The notes under the pieces: generated by a model
What the model was told of the DNA's origin: nothing
Databases searched by the model: none
What the model saw: the letters and a program-made list of their open reading frames with translations, nothing else
Translations under genes and position numbers: made by a program
Assembly (NCBI RefSeq): GCF_001469165.1
Contig: NZ_JABX01000008.1
Span: 101,051-165,050, forward strand
DNA from: Thiohalocapsa sp. ML1
Lineage (GTDB): Bacteria; Pseudomonadota; Gammaproteobacteria; Chromatiales; Chromatiaceae
Direction: 5' to 3'
DNA length: 64,000 nucleotides
Shown: positions 1-9,169 of the stretch, in pieces
Numbering within the stretch: the stretch's first letter is position 1
Layout: each line of letters begins with the position of its first letter

Positions 1-2
1 CC

Positions 3-785
3 CAAAGCGATGTCCGACTGCGCGTCGCAGAGCTGCAGACCGTCGCCGACATTGAGGTCCGCATCCTACCCTGCCGCGTAGTCGAGAAGACCCGGCTCAA
101 CCACGACGTCATGCGCCTGCGCCTGAAGCTGCCGGACGCACAGCGGCTGCAGTTCCTCGCCGGGCAGTATCTGGAGTTCATCCTCGCGGACGGGCGCAAG
201 CGGGCGTTCTCCATCGCCAGCGCGCCGCACGACGATGCGCTAATCGAGCTGCACGTGCGTCGCGTCCCGGGCGGCGAGTTCACCGACTATATCTTCGATA
301 CCCTCGCCGAGAAGACCATCCTGCGTATCCAGGGCCCCCTCGGCAGCTTCGTGCTGCGCGAGGCGTCCGTGCGACCCATGCTCTTCGTCGGCGGCGGCAC
401 CGGCTTCGCGCCGCTGAAGGGGCTCCTGGAGCACGCCTTCCACCTGGGGATCAAGCGGCCCATGACCCTGTACTGGGGGGTGCGCAGCGAGCCGGACCTC
501 TATCTCGCGGAGCTGCCGGAGCGCTGGGCGGCGGCGCATCCGAGCTTCCGTTGGGTGCCGGTGCTATCCGAGCCCGCCCCGGACTGGACGGGCCGCCGCG
601 GCTACGTGCACGAGGCGGTGCTCCAAGACCATCCGAACATCGCCGACCATGACGTCTACATGAGCGGCCCGCCGGCGATGGTGGAGGCTGGACGCAGCGC
701 CTTCGAGGCGCGCGGTCTCAAGCTCGATCACATCTTCTCGGACGCCTTCGAGTACGCCGCCGACAGCCCTAGCTACAGGGGCTAA
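3..785 (+). CDS. NAD(P)H-flavin/2Fe-2S oxidoreductase, CDP-6-deoxy-glucoseen reductase-like (5' end outside window)
   Basis: The frame is open from the first bases of the window, so the N-terminus is missing; 260 codons remain. The visible part is a ferredoxin-NADP reductase module. A beta-barrel FAD-binding segment contains RAFSIASAP, and a nucleotide-binding segment contains VGGGTGFAPLKG, with MSGPPAMVEAG near the end. The stretch just before it (VRILPCRVVEKTRLNHDVM) is the usual link to an N-terminal 2Fe-2S ferredoxin domain in this family, which would lie upstream of the window. Proteins of this type pass electrons from NAD(P)H through FAD to an iron-sulfur centre. The physiological partner cannot be told from here. 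Confidence 0.8.
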   Translation, partial: QSDVRLRVAELQTVADIEVRILPCRVVEKTRLNHDVMRLRLKLPDAQRLQFLAGQYLEFILADGRKRAFSIASAPHDDALIELHVRRVPGGEFTDYIFDTLAEKTILRIQGPLGSFVLREASVRPMLFVGGGTGFAPLKGLLEHAFHLGIKRPMTLYWGVRSEPDLYLAELPERWAAAHPSFRWVPVLSEPAPDWTGRRGYVHEAVLQDHPNIADHDVYMSGPPAMVEAGRSAFEARGLKLDHIFSDAFEYAADSPSYRG

Positions 786-846
786 GCGAGGCAATGTCTC
801 AGATGGCACGGAGCGTCGTCTTGGGCAGCGCACGTTGCCGCAGCTC

Positions 847-917
847 AAGGGCCAAGGGCCAAGGGCCAAGGAGGGCTACCTCGGCCCTCGGCCCTCGGCC
901 CTCGGCCCTCGGCCCTG
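847..917. repeat. Palindromic heptamer array, copy 1
   Basis: Three GGGCCAA units, a short centre, then about six inverted CCTCGGC units form one long hairpin. It lies between the reductase and the end of hemX. The same repeat family recurs at eight other intergenic places in this window. Confidence 0.85.
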
Positions 918-960
918 CTGCGCGCATTTGACGCCTTCAAGTAATCTGGCGCCGTGCATG

Positions 961-1665
961 TCATCGCGCCGGTGCCGGTGAAGGAAGCCTAATAGGCGCC
1001 GGGCGGCTGGCGGCGGGTGCCGTCGGCGGCTCGGCGCGGAGCCCTGCACGCAGGCGGCGCAGCGTGGCAGGCAGGTCGCCGTCGCGGCCGGTGGGCGTGC
1101 GATAGGGCGGTGCCGCGAGGCGCGCGGCGGCATAGAGCGCCGCATCGAGCAGCGCTAGGTCGCCGGCGGCAGCCGCCGTGCGCGCCACCGCGAGCTGATC
1201 GGCCAGCAGGCGCTTGGCCGCCACCGGCGAGTTGCCGGCGGGTAACGCCGGGCGCGGCCCCACGGGCAGGCGCGCCACGTCCCGCGCCAGCGCATCGAGC
1301 CGCGCCGCGAGCTCGGCGCGCGCCGGCGGCGTCAGCTCCCGCCAGGGCGCCGCCGCGCGCGCACCCGGTGCGGGCGCCGGCGACGCGCCGCGTGCGGTTG
1401 CCTCAGGCTGCGGATCGGCCGTGGTCAGGGGCAGCTCGGCCCGCGCCCGCAGTGCTGCCTCCGCGGCCCGCACGCGCGCCAGCAGCCGCTCCTGCTCGCG
1501 TTGTGCCGTTGCCACGGAGACCTGCATCCGGCCGATGCCGGTGCGCAGCGAGGACCAGTACAACTGGGCGATGGCGACGGCGCCGGCCGCGAACAGCACG
1601 AGCAGCAGCGAGAGCAGAATGACCGGCAGGCGGCTGCGCCGGTGGCTCGGGGCCCCGGCGCTCAA
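961..1665 (-). CDS. hemX: HemX-like membrane protein (uroporphyrinogen-III C-methyltransferase family name), short form
   Basis: This 234-aa protein has a membrane segment near residues 13-35 (VILLSLLLVLFAAGAVAIAQ), then an Ala/Arg/Glu-rich coiled coil and a C-terminal helical domain. HemX follows hemD in many gammaproteobacteria; despite the family name its role is not established. No ATG is available. A TTG overlaps the hemD stop codon (TTGA), which suggests translational coupling and fixes the start. Family members are usually about 350-400 aa, so this copy is clearly short. Identity rests on position plus the TM/coiled-coil layout. Confidence 0.65.
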   Translation of the reverse strand: MSAGAPSHRRSRLPVILLSLLLVLFAAGAVAIAQLYWSSLRTGIGRMQVSVATAQREQERLLARVRAAEAALRARAELPLTTADPQPEATARGASPAPAPGARAAAPWRELTPPARAELAARLDALARDVARLPVGPRPALPAGNSPVAAKRLLADQLAVARTAAAAGDLALLDAALYAAARLAAPPYRTPTGRDGDLPATLRRLRAGLRAEPPTAPAASRPAPIRLPSPAPAR

Positions 1666-2516
1666 GCACGCCTGGCCTGCTGTCCCACCAGCGTACAAAG
1701 GGCGCGCAGCATACCGTGGTCGCTGGTGTCCGGGGCGACGGCGACCTGCGCGAAGCCGCGGCTGCGCGCCGTCTCGGCATTGCGCGGACCCAGCACCGCA
1801 AGCGGCAGCCCCTTGAGCCAGGGCTGCGCCGCCGGCGGCAGCAGGGCCAGCAGGTTGTCGAGCACCGCATCGCTGGTGGCCGTCAGCAGGTGCAGCTCCT
1901 CGCGCCAGGCGGGCAGCAGGGCCGCCACGTCCACCGTCGCGGCGGCGCGCCGGTAGACCTCGGCATAGCGCACCTCGGCACCGCGCGCCGCCAGCGTCTC
2001 GCCGAGCAACGCCCGACCGCCCTCCCCGCGCACGATCAGCACCCGCTGCCCGGCGACGGCGTCGAGCGCCGGCAGTGCGAGCAGCGCCTCGCTGTCGAAA
2101 CCGGCCCCCGGCACCAGCGTCGGCGGCAGACCGGCTTGGTCCATCGCGCCCGCGGTGGCACGGCCGACGGCGGCGAGCTTGGCGCCGCCGCTGCGCAGGG
2201 CTTCGGGCGCGAGCGCGAGCGCGCCGTCCACGGCGTTGCGGCTGATGAAGATGACCACGTCCCAGCGCTGCGCCAGCAGCGTCGTTGCCGCCGCGGGGTC
2301 GGCGGGGGGCTCGATCTCGATGGTCGGCAGACGTAGCGCACGGCCGCCCGCGGCCGCGATGAGCCGGCACAGGCCCTCGGCCTGGGCCGCGGGCCGAGTG
2401 ACGAGCACGCCGCGGCCGGCGAGGTCGCAGGGCGCGGGGGTGCCGCCGGCGGCTCGATCCGATGCGGGAGCAGCTTCAGGCCGTTGGCTCATGTTGCCGC
2501 TGCCATCACGCCTCAT
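1662..2516 (-). CDS. hemD: Uroporphyrinogen-III synthase
   Basis: HemD closes hydroxymethylbilane to uroporphyrinogen III while inverting ring D, the step after HemC. The protein begins its fold at [14 protein letters not shown] and has the family's two alternating alpha/beta domains, with [33 protein letters not shown] and [13 protein letters not shown] at the expected places. The ATG at 2516 has a GAGGA ribosome site five bases upstream and overlaps the end of hemC by 11 bases; an internal ATG at 2492 is the alternative. The stop overlaps the hemX start. The sequence diverges between species, so the call is supported mainly by these motifs and by hemC-hemD order. Confidence 0.9.
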   Translation of the reverse strand: MRRDGSGNMSQRPEAAPASDRAAGGTPAPCDLAGRGVLVTRPAAQAEGLCRLIAAAGGRALRLPTIEIEPPADPAAATTLLAQRWDVVIFISRNAVDGALALAPEALRSGGAKLAAVGRATAGAMDQAGLPPTLVPGAGFDSEALLALPALDAVAGQRVLIVRGEGGRALLGETLAARGAEVRYAEVYRRAAATVDVAALLPAWREELHLLTATSDAVLDNLLALLPPAAQPWLKGLPLAVLGPRNAETARSRGFAQVAVAPDTSDHGMLRALCTLVGQQARRA

Positions 2517-3444
2517 GCAGGTCCTCGCGCAGCGCCGCCAGGATGGCCTCGGCCCCCTGCGCCAGCAGCGCCTCGGCGATGCGCTCGCCGAGCGCCTCGG
2601 CCGCCGCGGCGGGCGCACGGCCCTCGGCGCGCAGCACCTGCCGGCCGTCGGGCGTGCCGACCAAGCCCCGCAGGTAGAGCCCGTCGCCATCGTGTATCGC
2701 GTGCCCGGCGATGGGCACCTGGCAGCCGCCCTGGAGCCTGGCGTTCATGGCGCGCTCGGCGAGCACGCACTCGGCAGTCGCCTGGTGATGCAGCGGCGCG
2801 ATCAGCGCGTGCACGCGCTCGTCGTCGGTGCGGCACTCGATGCCGATGGCGCCCTGGCCGATGGCCGGGAGGCTGTCGTCCACGGACATGGTGGCGCGGA
2901 TGCGCTCGGCGAAGCCCAGGCGCTTTAAGCCGGCGGCGGCGAGGATGATGGCGTCGAACTCGCCGTCATCGAGCTTGCGCAGGCGCGTGTTGACATTGCC
3001 GCGCAGCGGCTCGATGCGCAGATCCGGCCGCCGTGCCACGAGCTGGCATTGCCGACGCAGACTGGAGGTGCCGACACAGGCGCCCTCGGGCAGCTCGTCG
3101 AAGCTCGCGTAGCGGTTGGAGACGAAGGCGTCGAGCGGGTCCTCGCGATCCATGATCACCGCGAGGTGCAGGCCCGCCGGGAAGTCCACCGGCACATCCT
3201 TCATGGAATGCACGGCGATGTCGGCGCTGCCGTCGAGCATGCCCTGCTCCAGCTCCTTGACGAACAGCCCCTTGCCGCCGACCTTGGCCAGCGGCGCGTC
3301 GAGGATCTTGTCGCCGCGCGTGGTCATGCCGACGATCTCGACCATAAGGTCCGGGTGCAAACGATTGAGCAGCGCGGTGGCGTGCTCGGCCTGCCACATG
3401 GCGAGGGGGGATTTGCGTGTGGCGATCTTCAGGGTTTCGGGCAT
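2506..3444 (-). CDS. hemC: Hydroxymethylbilane synthase (porphobilinogen deaminase)
   Basis: HemC polymerises four porphobilinogen molecules into hydroxymethylbilane. The 312-aa product is full length. It shows the N-terminal [15 protein letters not shown] motif, [12 protein letters not shown], the substrate-binding Asp in [17 protein letters not shown], and [11 protein letters not shown] with the cysteine that carries the dipyrromethane cofactor. It is the first gene of hemC-hemD-hemX, transcribed away from a 193-bp gap after algR. Linkage to algZ/algR and argH is conserved in gammaproteobacteria such as Pseudomonas. Confidence 0.98.
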   Translation of the reverse strand: MPETLKIATRKSPLAMWQAEHATALLNRLHPDLMVEIVGMTTRGDKILDAPLAKVGGKGLFVKELEQGMLDGSADIAVHSMKDVPVDFPAGLHLAVIMDREDPLDAFVSNRYASFDELPEGACVGTSSLRRQCQLVARRPDLRIEPLRGNVNTRLRKLDDGEFDAIILAAAGLKRLGFAERIRATMSVDDSLPAIGQGAIGIECRTDDERVHALIAPLHHQATAECVLAERAMNARLQGGCQVPIAGHAIHDGDGLYLRGLVGTPDGRQVLRAEGRAPAAAAEALGERIAEALLAQGAEAILAALREDLHEA

Positions 3445-3540
3445 CAGGGTCAGGTCCGGACAGGTCGGTTGTCGATAGCAGCGCGCGACGGGTCAGCGGC
3501 GGTGCTTTCCCATGAAAGTCGCGCAGCGCGCGCTCCTTAG

Positions 3541-3576
3541 TCTCCCTCTCCCCCCGGGAGAGGGCCGGGGTGAGGG
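3541..3576. repeat. Short extragenic palindrome between algR and hemC
   Basis: CCCTCTCCC and GGGAGAGGG face each other around a four-base centre, followed by GCCGGGGTGAGGG. This resembles a very common proteobacterial extragenic palindrome. It sits between the end of algR and the start of hemC, both on the minus strand, and may act as an intercistronic hairpin. Confidence 0.6.
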
Positions 3577-3637
3577 AAACGGCCATGGCGAGCAGCGCCT
3601 TTCATGCTCCGGGGTGGCGCGCTGGTCGCCATGGCCG

Positions 3638-4372
3638 TTAGCCGTGGCGCAGGAAACGGCGGATCTCGGGCAGGTGCCGGCGGCTCACCGGCAGGCGCTC
3701 CTCGCAGCCCGCCAGCACCGCGAGGCTCGCGCCATCGGCGGCCTTCTCCAGCCCCACGAGCTGCTCGATGGCCACCAGCGCGTTGCGATGGATGCGCACG
3801 AAGCGGTCCGGATACTCCTCCTCCAGGGACTTCAGCGATTCATCGATGAGCATGCGTCCGCCGGCATGACGAACGGTAACGTACTTCTGCTCCGCAAGCA
3901 GGTACAACACCTCCTCGACCAGAACGGTCTGCACGCCGCCGCGGTAGTGAGCACTCAGGTGACGCCGGCGCCCGCCGTGCTCTTGGCGTTCCGCGTAAGC
4001 GTGCTGGGGGCGGGTCATGCGCGGCACGCGCTCGAGCGCCGCCTGGAGCCGCTCGCGCCGCACGGGCTTCACCAGATAGTCGGCGACATCGTGCTCAAAG
4101 GCTTCGAGCGCGTACTCCGGATAGGCGGTGACCAGCACCACGGCCGGGGGCGGGTCAAGCTGCGCGAGCGCCGCCGCCGCGTCCAGCCCCGACATGCCGG
4201 GCATCTTTTGATCCAGCAGCACCAGGTCGGCGTCACTCTCCAGCATGGCGGCAATGGCCGCCTCGCCGGTGGCCGCCTCGCCTACCACCTCGTAGCCGTC
4301 GCCGAGCTCCTCGATCAGCCGCCGCAGGCGCTCGCGCGCCAGCGCCTCGTCGTCAACCAGCAGAATTTTCAT
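3638..4372 (-). CDS. algR: LytTR-type response regulator, AlgR-like
   Basis: This 244-aa protein has an N-terminal receiver domain (acidic D7 and D8, phospho-acceptor D54 in LVLLDQKMPGMSG, T82, K102) and a C-terminal LytTR DNA-binding domain from about residue 140 (YLLAEQKYVTVR, RIHRNALV). AlgR-type regulators bind DNA through LytTR rather than a helix-turn-helix. The start ATG shares one base with the stop of the sensor gene upstream (TAATG), so the two are translationally coupled. The neighbourhood algZ-algR-hemC matches Pseudomonas. The target genes cannot be read from this window. Confidence 0.92.
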   Translation of the reverse strand: MKILLVDDEALARERLRRLIEELGDGYEVVGEAATGEAAIAAMLESDADLVLLDQKMPGMSGLDAAAALAQLDPPPAVVLVTAYPEYALEAFEHDVADYLVKPVRRERLQAALERVPRMTRPQHAYAERQEHGGRRRHLSAHYRGGVQTVLVEEVLYLLAEQKYVTVRHAGGRMLIDESLKSLEEEYPDRFVRIHRNALVAIEQLVGLEKAADGASLAVLAGCEERLPVSRRHLPEIRRFLRHG

Positions 4373-5490
4373 TACTGCCTCCATGGGTATGGGAAGGCCA
4401 GCCGCACCACGTAGTCCCCGTCCACCAGCGAGCGCGAGACGCGAGTGGCGCCCGGGAACATGGCCTCCATCCGCTGTGAAACGTTCTCCAGTGCCATTCC
4501 ATTGCCCTTGTGGCGGCCCGTCTCGCTCGTTTGCCGCGGCAATGTATTACGAATGCTGAGGTTGACGGTACCCCGTCGGTAGCGCCCGACGATCTGGACC
4601 TCGCCGGGTTCCGTCGATGGCTGGATGCCATGGTAAACCGCATTCTCAACCAAAGGTTGCAGGATCAGCGGCGGCACCCGGGCCTCGGTGGGCAGATCCG
4701 CGACATCCCACACAACGTGGATGCGCTCACCAAGCCGTTGCGCCTCGATGTGCAGGTAGCGGCGGGAAAGCTCGATCTCCTCGCCCAGGCTGGTGCAATC
4801 ATCGCTGGCGAGCGACGCCCGGAACAGATCGGCAAGGTCTTCCACCACCTCCTCGGCAAGGCGTGGATTGGTTTGGGTCAGGCTCGCGATGGTGTTCATG
4901 CTGTTGAACAGGAAGTGTGGCCGGATACGTGCTTGCAGCGTCTTGAACCTGGCGTTGGCGACGGCCTCGATCTGCGCGCGCCACTGTTGCTGGAGGTAAA
5001 GGTACCGCAACATCAACGCGCCGACGATGGCCGAAATCAGCCCGGCGCGCATCAGGAGCCCGCGCGCGCCGTCGTCAGGGAAGAGCCCCGCCCCCTCGGC
5101 CCAGGGCAGCAGCCCGATACACGCGGCGGTGATGGCGAGGGCACTGACGACGACGATGGCGAGCGCCGCCGGCGCCGCCGCCGGGGCGGGCAAGCGGCGC
5201 AATCCCGCACGCAGCACGCAGAGCAGGCTCGCCGCGAGCATCGCGATGGCGAGCACCAGCAGGGACAAGGGCCCCAGCCGCGCCCAGAAGCCCGCCAGCG
5301 GCGCCGGCGACGCCAGCGCCAACATGATGGCGAACACCTCACCGTACAGCACGACGCCGAGCGCGATGGGCGGCGAACAAAAATCCGGCAACAGCGACGA
5401 TTGGCGTTGCGGTGCGGCATCGGCCAGCTTCGACCGGCGGCGCGGCGGCATGCTCATGGCGCAAGGTTCCATGTAAACTCGGCGAGACAC
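4372..5490 (-). CDS. algZ: LytS/AlgZ-type membrane sensor histidine kinase
   Basis: The 372-aa protein has four or so hydrophobic segments between residues 42 and 165, then a His_kinase domain with [11 protein letters not shown] (H192 the likely phosphorylated histidine), and an ATPase domain whose N-box reads [10 protein letters not shown]. It is the partner of the coupled algR. It starts 90 bases from argH and is divergent to it, so the two promoters share that gap. A start at one of the internal Met codons around residues 7-14 is also possible. The signal sensed by AlgZ-type kinases is unknown. Confidence 0.9.
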   Translation of the reverse strand: MSRRVYMEPCAMSMPPRRRSKLADAAPQRQSSLLPDFCSPPIALGVVLYGEVFAIMLALASPAPLAGFWARLGPLSLLVLAIAMLAASLLCVLRAGLRRLPAPAAAPAALAIVVVSALAITAACIGLLPWAEGAGLFPDDGARGLLMRAGLISAIVGALMLRYLYLQQQWRAQIEAVANARFKTLQARIRPHFLFNSMNTIASLTQTNPRLAEEVVEDLADLFRASLASDDCTSLGEEIELSRRYLHIEAQRLGERIHVVWDVADLPTEARVPPLILQPLVENAVYHGIQPSTEPGEVQIVGRYRRGTVNLSIRNTLPRQTSETGRHKGNGMALENVSQRMEAMFPGATRVSRSLVDGDYVVRLAFPYPWRQ

Positions 5491-5580
5491 CGGCGCCGCA
5501 CAAACGCGGCGCCCGATTCACCCTTCAATCTATCAGCTTGCCGGATGGCGAGCCCAGCGATTGGCGCCACGCGCACCGAC

Positions 5581-6987
5581 ATGACCAACGCCACCACCAA
5601 GCCCTGGGCCGGGCGCTTCGAGCAACCCACCGACGCCTTCGTCGAGGCCTTCACCGCCTCGGTCGGCTTCGACCACCGACTCTACCGGCAGGACATCGCG
5701 GGCTCCATCGCCCATGCCCGCATGTTGGCGCAGCAGGGCATCCTGAGCGGAGAGGAGTGCGCCGCCATCGTCGCCGGGCTTGCGCGGGTGCGCGAGCGCA
5801 TCGAGGCCGGGACCTTTGCGTGGTCCGAAGCCCTCGAAGACGTGCATATGAACATTGAGGCGGCGCTGACCGCTGACATCGGCGACGCCGGCAAGCGCCT
5901 GCATACCGGGCGCTCGCGCAACGATCAGGTGGCGACCGATCTGCGCCTCTGGCTGCGCGAGGAGATCGACGCCCTGCTCTGCGGCATCGACGCCCTCGTG
6001 TCCGCCCTGCTCGACCTCGCCGAGCGCGAGGCCGATACGATCATGCCCGGCTTCACGCATCTGCAGGTCGCCCAGCCCATCACCTTCGGTCACCACATGA
6101 TGGCCTGGGTGGAGATGTTGGAGCGTGATGCCGGCCGCCTTTCCGACTGCCGAGCCCGCGTCAACATCATGCCGCTCGGTGCCGCCGCACTGGCCGGCAC
6201 CAGCTATCCCATCGACCGCGCCTTCACGGCCGCGGCGCTCGGCTTCGAGCGGCCGGCAGAGAACTCGCTGGACGCCGTGTCGGACCGGGACTTCGCCATC
6301 GAGTTCACGGCGGCCGCGGCCATCGCCATGATGCACCTGTCGCGCTTCTCGGAGGAGCTCATCCTCTGGTCCTCGGCGCAGTTCGGCTTCATCGAGCTGT
6401 CCGACGCCTACTGCACGGGCTCCTCCATCATGCCGCAGAAGAAAAATCCGGACGTCCCGGAGCTGGTGCGCGGCAAGACGGGGCGCATCTTCGGCCACCT
6501 GATGGCGCTCTTGACGCTCATGAAGGGCCAGCCGCTGGCCTACAACAAGGACAACCAGGAAGACAAGGAGCCGCTGTTCGATACCGCCGACAACCTGCGC
6601 GGCGCGCTCAAGGTGTTCGCCGACATGATGCGGCACCTGACCTGCAATCACGCGCGCATGCGCGCCGCGGCGAGCCAGGGCTTCGCGACGGCGACCGACC
6701 TCGCGGACTACCTGGTGCGCCGCGGCATTCCGTTTCGCGACGCGCACGAGATCGTCGGCAAGGCGGTGGCCTTCGGGCTGCGCGAAGGTCGCGACCTGGC
6801 TCTGTTGACGCTCGCTGAGCTGCGCCGCTTCTCGCCTGCCATCGGTGAGGACGTCTATGACGTGCTGTCACTGGAAGGCTCGGTGAACGCGCGCAATCAC
6901 CTGGGCGGCACGGCACCGGAACAGGTGCGCGCCGCGATCGCTCGCAAGCGTGCCGCCCGGGGTGCGGGCGTGGCGCCGGGCCGGTGA
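5581..6987 (+). CDS. argH: Argininosuccinate lyase
   Basis: ArgH cleaves argininosuccinate to arginine and fumarate in the last step of arginine synthesis. The 468-aa length is normal. Signature regions are present: KPWAGRF at the N-terminus, [23 protein letters not shown] and the fumarase/aspartase signature [12 protein letters not shown] that bears the catalytic serine loop. The ATG at 5581 gives the usual start; an in-frame ATG at 5545 would add 12 residues. It is divergent to algZ. Confidence 0.98.
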   Translation: MTNATTKPWAGRFEQPTDAFVEAFTASVGFDHRLYRQDIAGSIAHARMLAQQGILSGEECAAIVAGLARVRERIEAGTFAWSEALEDVHMNIEAALTADIGDAGKRLHTGRSRNDQVATDLRLWLREEIDALLCGIDALVSALLDLAEREADTIMPGFTHLQVAQPITFGHHMMAWVEMLERDAGRLSDCRARVNIMPLGAAALAGTSYPIDRAFTAAALGFERPAENSLDAVSDRDFAIEFTAAAAIAMMHLSRFSEELILWSSAQFGFIELSDAYCTGSSIMPQKKNPDVPELVRGKTGRIFGHLMALLTLMKGQPLAYNKDNQEDKEPLFDTADNLRGALKVFADMMRHLTCNHARMRAAASQGFATATDLADYLVRRGIPFRDAHEIVGKAVAFGLREGRDLALLTLAELRRFSPAIGEDVYDVLSLEGSVNARNHLGGTAPEQVRAAIARKRAARGAGVAPGR

Positions 6988-7022
6988 GCCCGTGCCACCG
7001 CGCCCCGAGCACCCAAGCCGAC

Positions 7023-7379
7023 ATGCCGGACAGCCTTGATCAACTGAGCGCACGCCTGCTGGCCTTCGCGCGCGAGCGCGACTGGGAGCAGTTTCAGTCG
7101 CCGAAGAATCTGTCCATGGCCCTCGCCGGCGAGGCCGGCGAGCTCCTGGAGCACTTTCAGTGGCTGACGGAGGCCCAGAGCCATGCGCTATCGGAGGAGA
7201 AGCGCCGGGCCGTCGCGCACGAGCTCGCAGACATCCTGAGCTATCTGCTGCGCCTTGCCGAGCGGCTCGATATCGACCTGATCGCCGCGACGCACGAGAA
7301 GATCGCCATCAACGAGTGTCGGTATCCCGCCGACAAGGTGCGCGGCGATGCCAGGCGCGCGACGGAATATGACAACTGA
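7023..7379 (+). CDS. MazG-like nucleotide pyrophosphohydrolase (RS21-C6 type)
   Basis: This small all-alpha protein (118 aa) carries the MazG-type metal-binding pattern: GEAGELLEHFQW supplies the first pair of acidic residues and ELADILSYLL the second. Such enzymes hydrolyse non-canonical nucleoside triphosphates to monophosphates, a housecleaning role. It begins 35 bases after argH, so it may be in the same transcript. The substrate is not predictable. Confidence 0.88.
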   Translation: MPDSLDQLSARLLAFARERDWEQFQSPKNLSMALAGEAGELLEHFQWLTEAQSHALSEEKRRAVAHELADILSYLLRLAERLDIDLIAATHEKIAINECRYPADKVRGDARRATEYDN

Positions 7380-7439
7380 GCCTGGCATCCACGGTGGCGA
7401 CAGCCGCTTTCCTTTGGCAAGCTAAGCGGAAATGTGCCC

Positions 7440-7510
7440 AAGGGCCGAGGGCTAAGGGCCAAGGGCCAAGGGCCAAGGGCCAAGGCAGCCATCCTTGGCC
7501 CTCGGCCCTT
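7440..7510. repeat. Palindromic heptamer array, copy 2
   Basis: Five to six direct GGGCCAA-type units are followed after a short centre by inverted CCTTGGC and CCTCGGC units. The array is in the gap between the MazG-like gene and the cyclic-nucleotide-binding gene. Confidence 0.85.
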
Positions 7511-7579
7511 AGCGATACACCACATGGAGCATGGGGTTTTCGCTCTGCCAGCCGATCTCGCCCAACACCGGAGTTGTTC

Positions 7580-8038
7580 ATGAACCTCGATGCCGCGATT
7601 GCACGCTGCCCCGTCTTTGCTGGCGTGCCTGCGGCGCGCGCGCGCACCATTCTCGCGAGCGGCACGCGCAGGCACCTTAGCACCGGCGAGATCCTCATCG
7701 ACGAGGGCGTGCCGAACGAGCACCTGCATCTGGTGCTGTCCGGGCGCCTGCGCGTCATGCTGCCGGGCAATGAGTCGCGCTTTCGTGCCATTCACCTGGC
7801 TGACCTGGAGATGGGCGCCATCACCGGGGAATACTCGGCCTTCGACCGGCGCCACGCATCCGCCCGCGTCAGCGCGGTGGAAGACACCGAGCTCCTGTCG
7901 CAGCGGGGGAGCGATTTCGTCGCGGCGCTCGACGCGGACCCGGCCGCCGCAAAATACATCTACCGCAATCTCCTGGAGCTCCTGATCGAGCGCCTGCGCG
8001 CGAAGGATGCCGAGGTGGATCTGATCATGCCGGTTTAA
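7580..8038 (+). CDS. Stand-alone cyclic nucleotide-binding domain protein
   Basis: The 152-aa product is a single cNMP-binding beta-barrel like the N-terminal half of Crp/Fnr proteins (FAGVPAARARTI, GEILIDEGVPNEHLHLVLSGRLRV, GAITGEYSAFDRRHASARVSAVEDTELL). No helix-turn-helix or other effector domain follows, so it is unlikely to bind DNA directly. It may act as a sensor subunit for another protein. ATG at 7580 is the first sensible start, after the repeat array. The ligand (cAMP, cGMP or none) is unknown. Confidence 0.8.
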   Translation: MNLDAAIARCPVFAGVPAARARTILASGTRRHLSTGEILIDEGVPNEHLHLVLSGRLRVMLPGNESRFRAIHLADLEMGAITGEYSAFDRRHASARVSAVEDTELLSQRGSDFVAALDADPAAAKYIYRNLLELLIERLRAKDAEVDLIMPV

Positions 8039-8040
8039 GT

Positions 8041-8094
8041 CCCGATTTCGATCCCGATTTCGATTTCGATCCCCAGTTCGATTTCGATTTCGAA
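8041..8094. repeat. GRRATC hexamer array, copy 1
   Basis: Nine or so tandem hexamers, CGATTT alternating with CGATCC on this strand, start two bases after the stop of the preceding gene. Four related arrays are found elsewhere in the window. Confidence 0.85.
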
Positions 8095-8130
8095 ACGGTT
8101 CCTAAGCGCGCGCGGGCGGGCTTCGGGTGC

Positions 8131-9111
8131 TCAGGGGATGATCAGGCGCATGCCCAGGCTCAAGTCGTCCGGACCGTCGAGGAGATCCCGGTTCGCATCG
8201 AAGATCCGCTGCCAAGCGCTGGCATCACCGTAGACCTTGGCGGCGATGCGCGAGAGCGTGTCGGCGGCGCGGACCTCGTAGACCACGGTGGTGCGGGCAA
8301 GGGACTCGGCACCCGGCTGGGCCGCCGTGACCACGGCGGCCGCCGGTGGCGTCGGCGGGTCGCTGACGAGGGTCGGGCTTTGGGCCGGGGCCGGGGCCGC
8401 GGCAACGGCAGCCCGCGCCGTGGATGCCTGTAGGCGGTTGTCGAGCTCCAGCACCCGCTGCATGGCCTCAGCCTGACGCTCTTTGGCGGTGTTGAGCTCG
8501 AGCGCGAGCCGCTCGTTCTCGGTGCGCACCCGCGCATGAGCCTCATTCAGCGCCGCGTGCAGCTTCTCGGCCTTATCCGCCCGCAGCAGTGCCTCATCCA
8601 CCGTGAGCTGCTGCTGCTTGAGGCGCGCCTCCAGCTCCGCCACCCGTGCATCGAGCTGATCGGCGCGGGCCTCGGCGTCACGCAGCCGCTGCTCGGCGGT
8701 AGCGAGATTGCGCTGCAGGGCCGCAAGGTGCTGGTCTTCGCCGACCATCGGGGGAGTGCCCGCCCCCTCAGCACCGTCGAGGCGCTCCTCCAAGCGCTCG
8801 GCCAGGTCCTGCAGCCGCGTCGCCTGCTTGTCGAGCCGCTCGGCCAGTTGTTGCTGCGCCTCCAGCCCCTCAAGGCGCCGCATGAGGAATGCATTCTCTT
8901 GCGCAAGCCGGTCGCGCTCGGCGCGCACCGGCGCCTCGCCCGCCGCGCGTGCGGCATCAGCGCCTGCCTCGGAGGCCGACACGACGGCACCGGGCGCGGC
9001 CGCGAGCAGCCAGGCCGCTATGCCCAGGGCAGCGCGCCGGACAAGCCGCGCACGCACCGCGCTCTGCTGGGTCAAGGTGCCGGATGGTCGTAGAAAAGCG
9101 ATCGGCGGCAT
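8131..9111 (-). CDS. Exported coiled-coil protein with C-terminal LysM domain
   Basis: This 326-aa protein starts with a basic region and a hydrophobic export segment (LGIAAWLLAAAPGAVVSASEA). Residues of about 50-210 form a long coiled coil rich in Leu, Glu, Ala and Arg. A Pro/Ala linker leads to a C-terminal LysM (YEVRAADTLSRIAAKVYGDASAWQRIFDAN), a peptidoglycan-binding fold. The layout resembles FimV/TolA-type envelope proteins without being a clear match. It follows sohB on the same strand with a 58-base gap. Function beyond cell-wall attachment is not known. Confidence 0.75.
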   Translation of the reverse strand: MPPIAFLRPSGTLTQQSAVRARLVRRAALGIAAWLLAAAPGAVVSASEAGADAARAAGEAPVRAERDRLAQENAFLMRRLEGLEAQQQLAERLDKQATRLQDLAERLEERLDGAEGAGTPPMVGEDQHLAALQRNLATAEQRLRDAEARADQLDARVAELEARLKQQQLTVDEALLRADKAEKLHAALNEAHARVRTENERLALELNTAKERQAEAMQRVLELDNRLQASTARAAVAAAPAPAQSPTLVSDPPTPPAAAVVTAAQPGAESLARTTVVYEVRAADTLSRIAAKVYGDASAWQRIFDANRDLLDGPDDLSLGMRLIIP

Positions 9112-9169
9112 CAGTGGAGAGGAATCATGGGCGACCCGACCCCGGACACGGCCAGGACGCGACGGGGAT

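Noticed and set aside
4510..5580. Long open frame running into argH from 4510, over 350 codons
   Set aside because: It is antisense to the algZ gene, rich in His/Gln/Arg with low complexity, and the argH family begins at the ATG at 5581.
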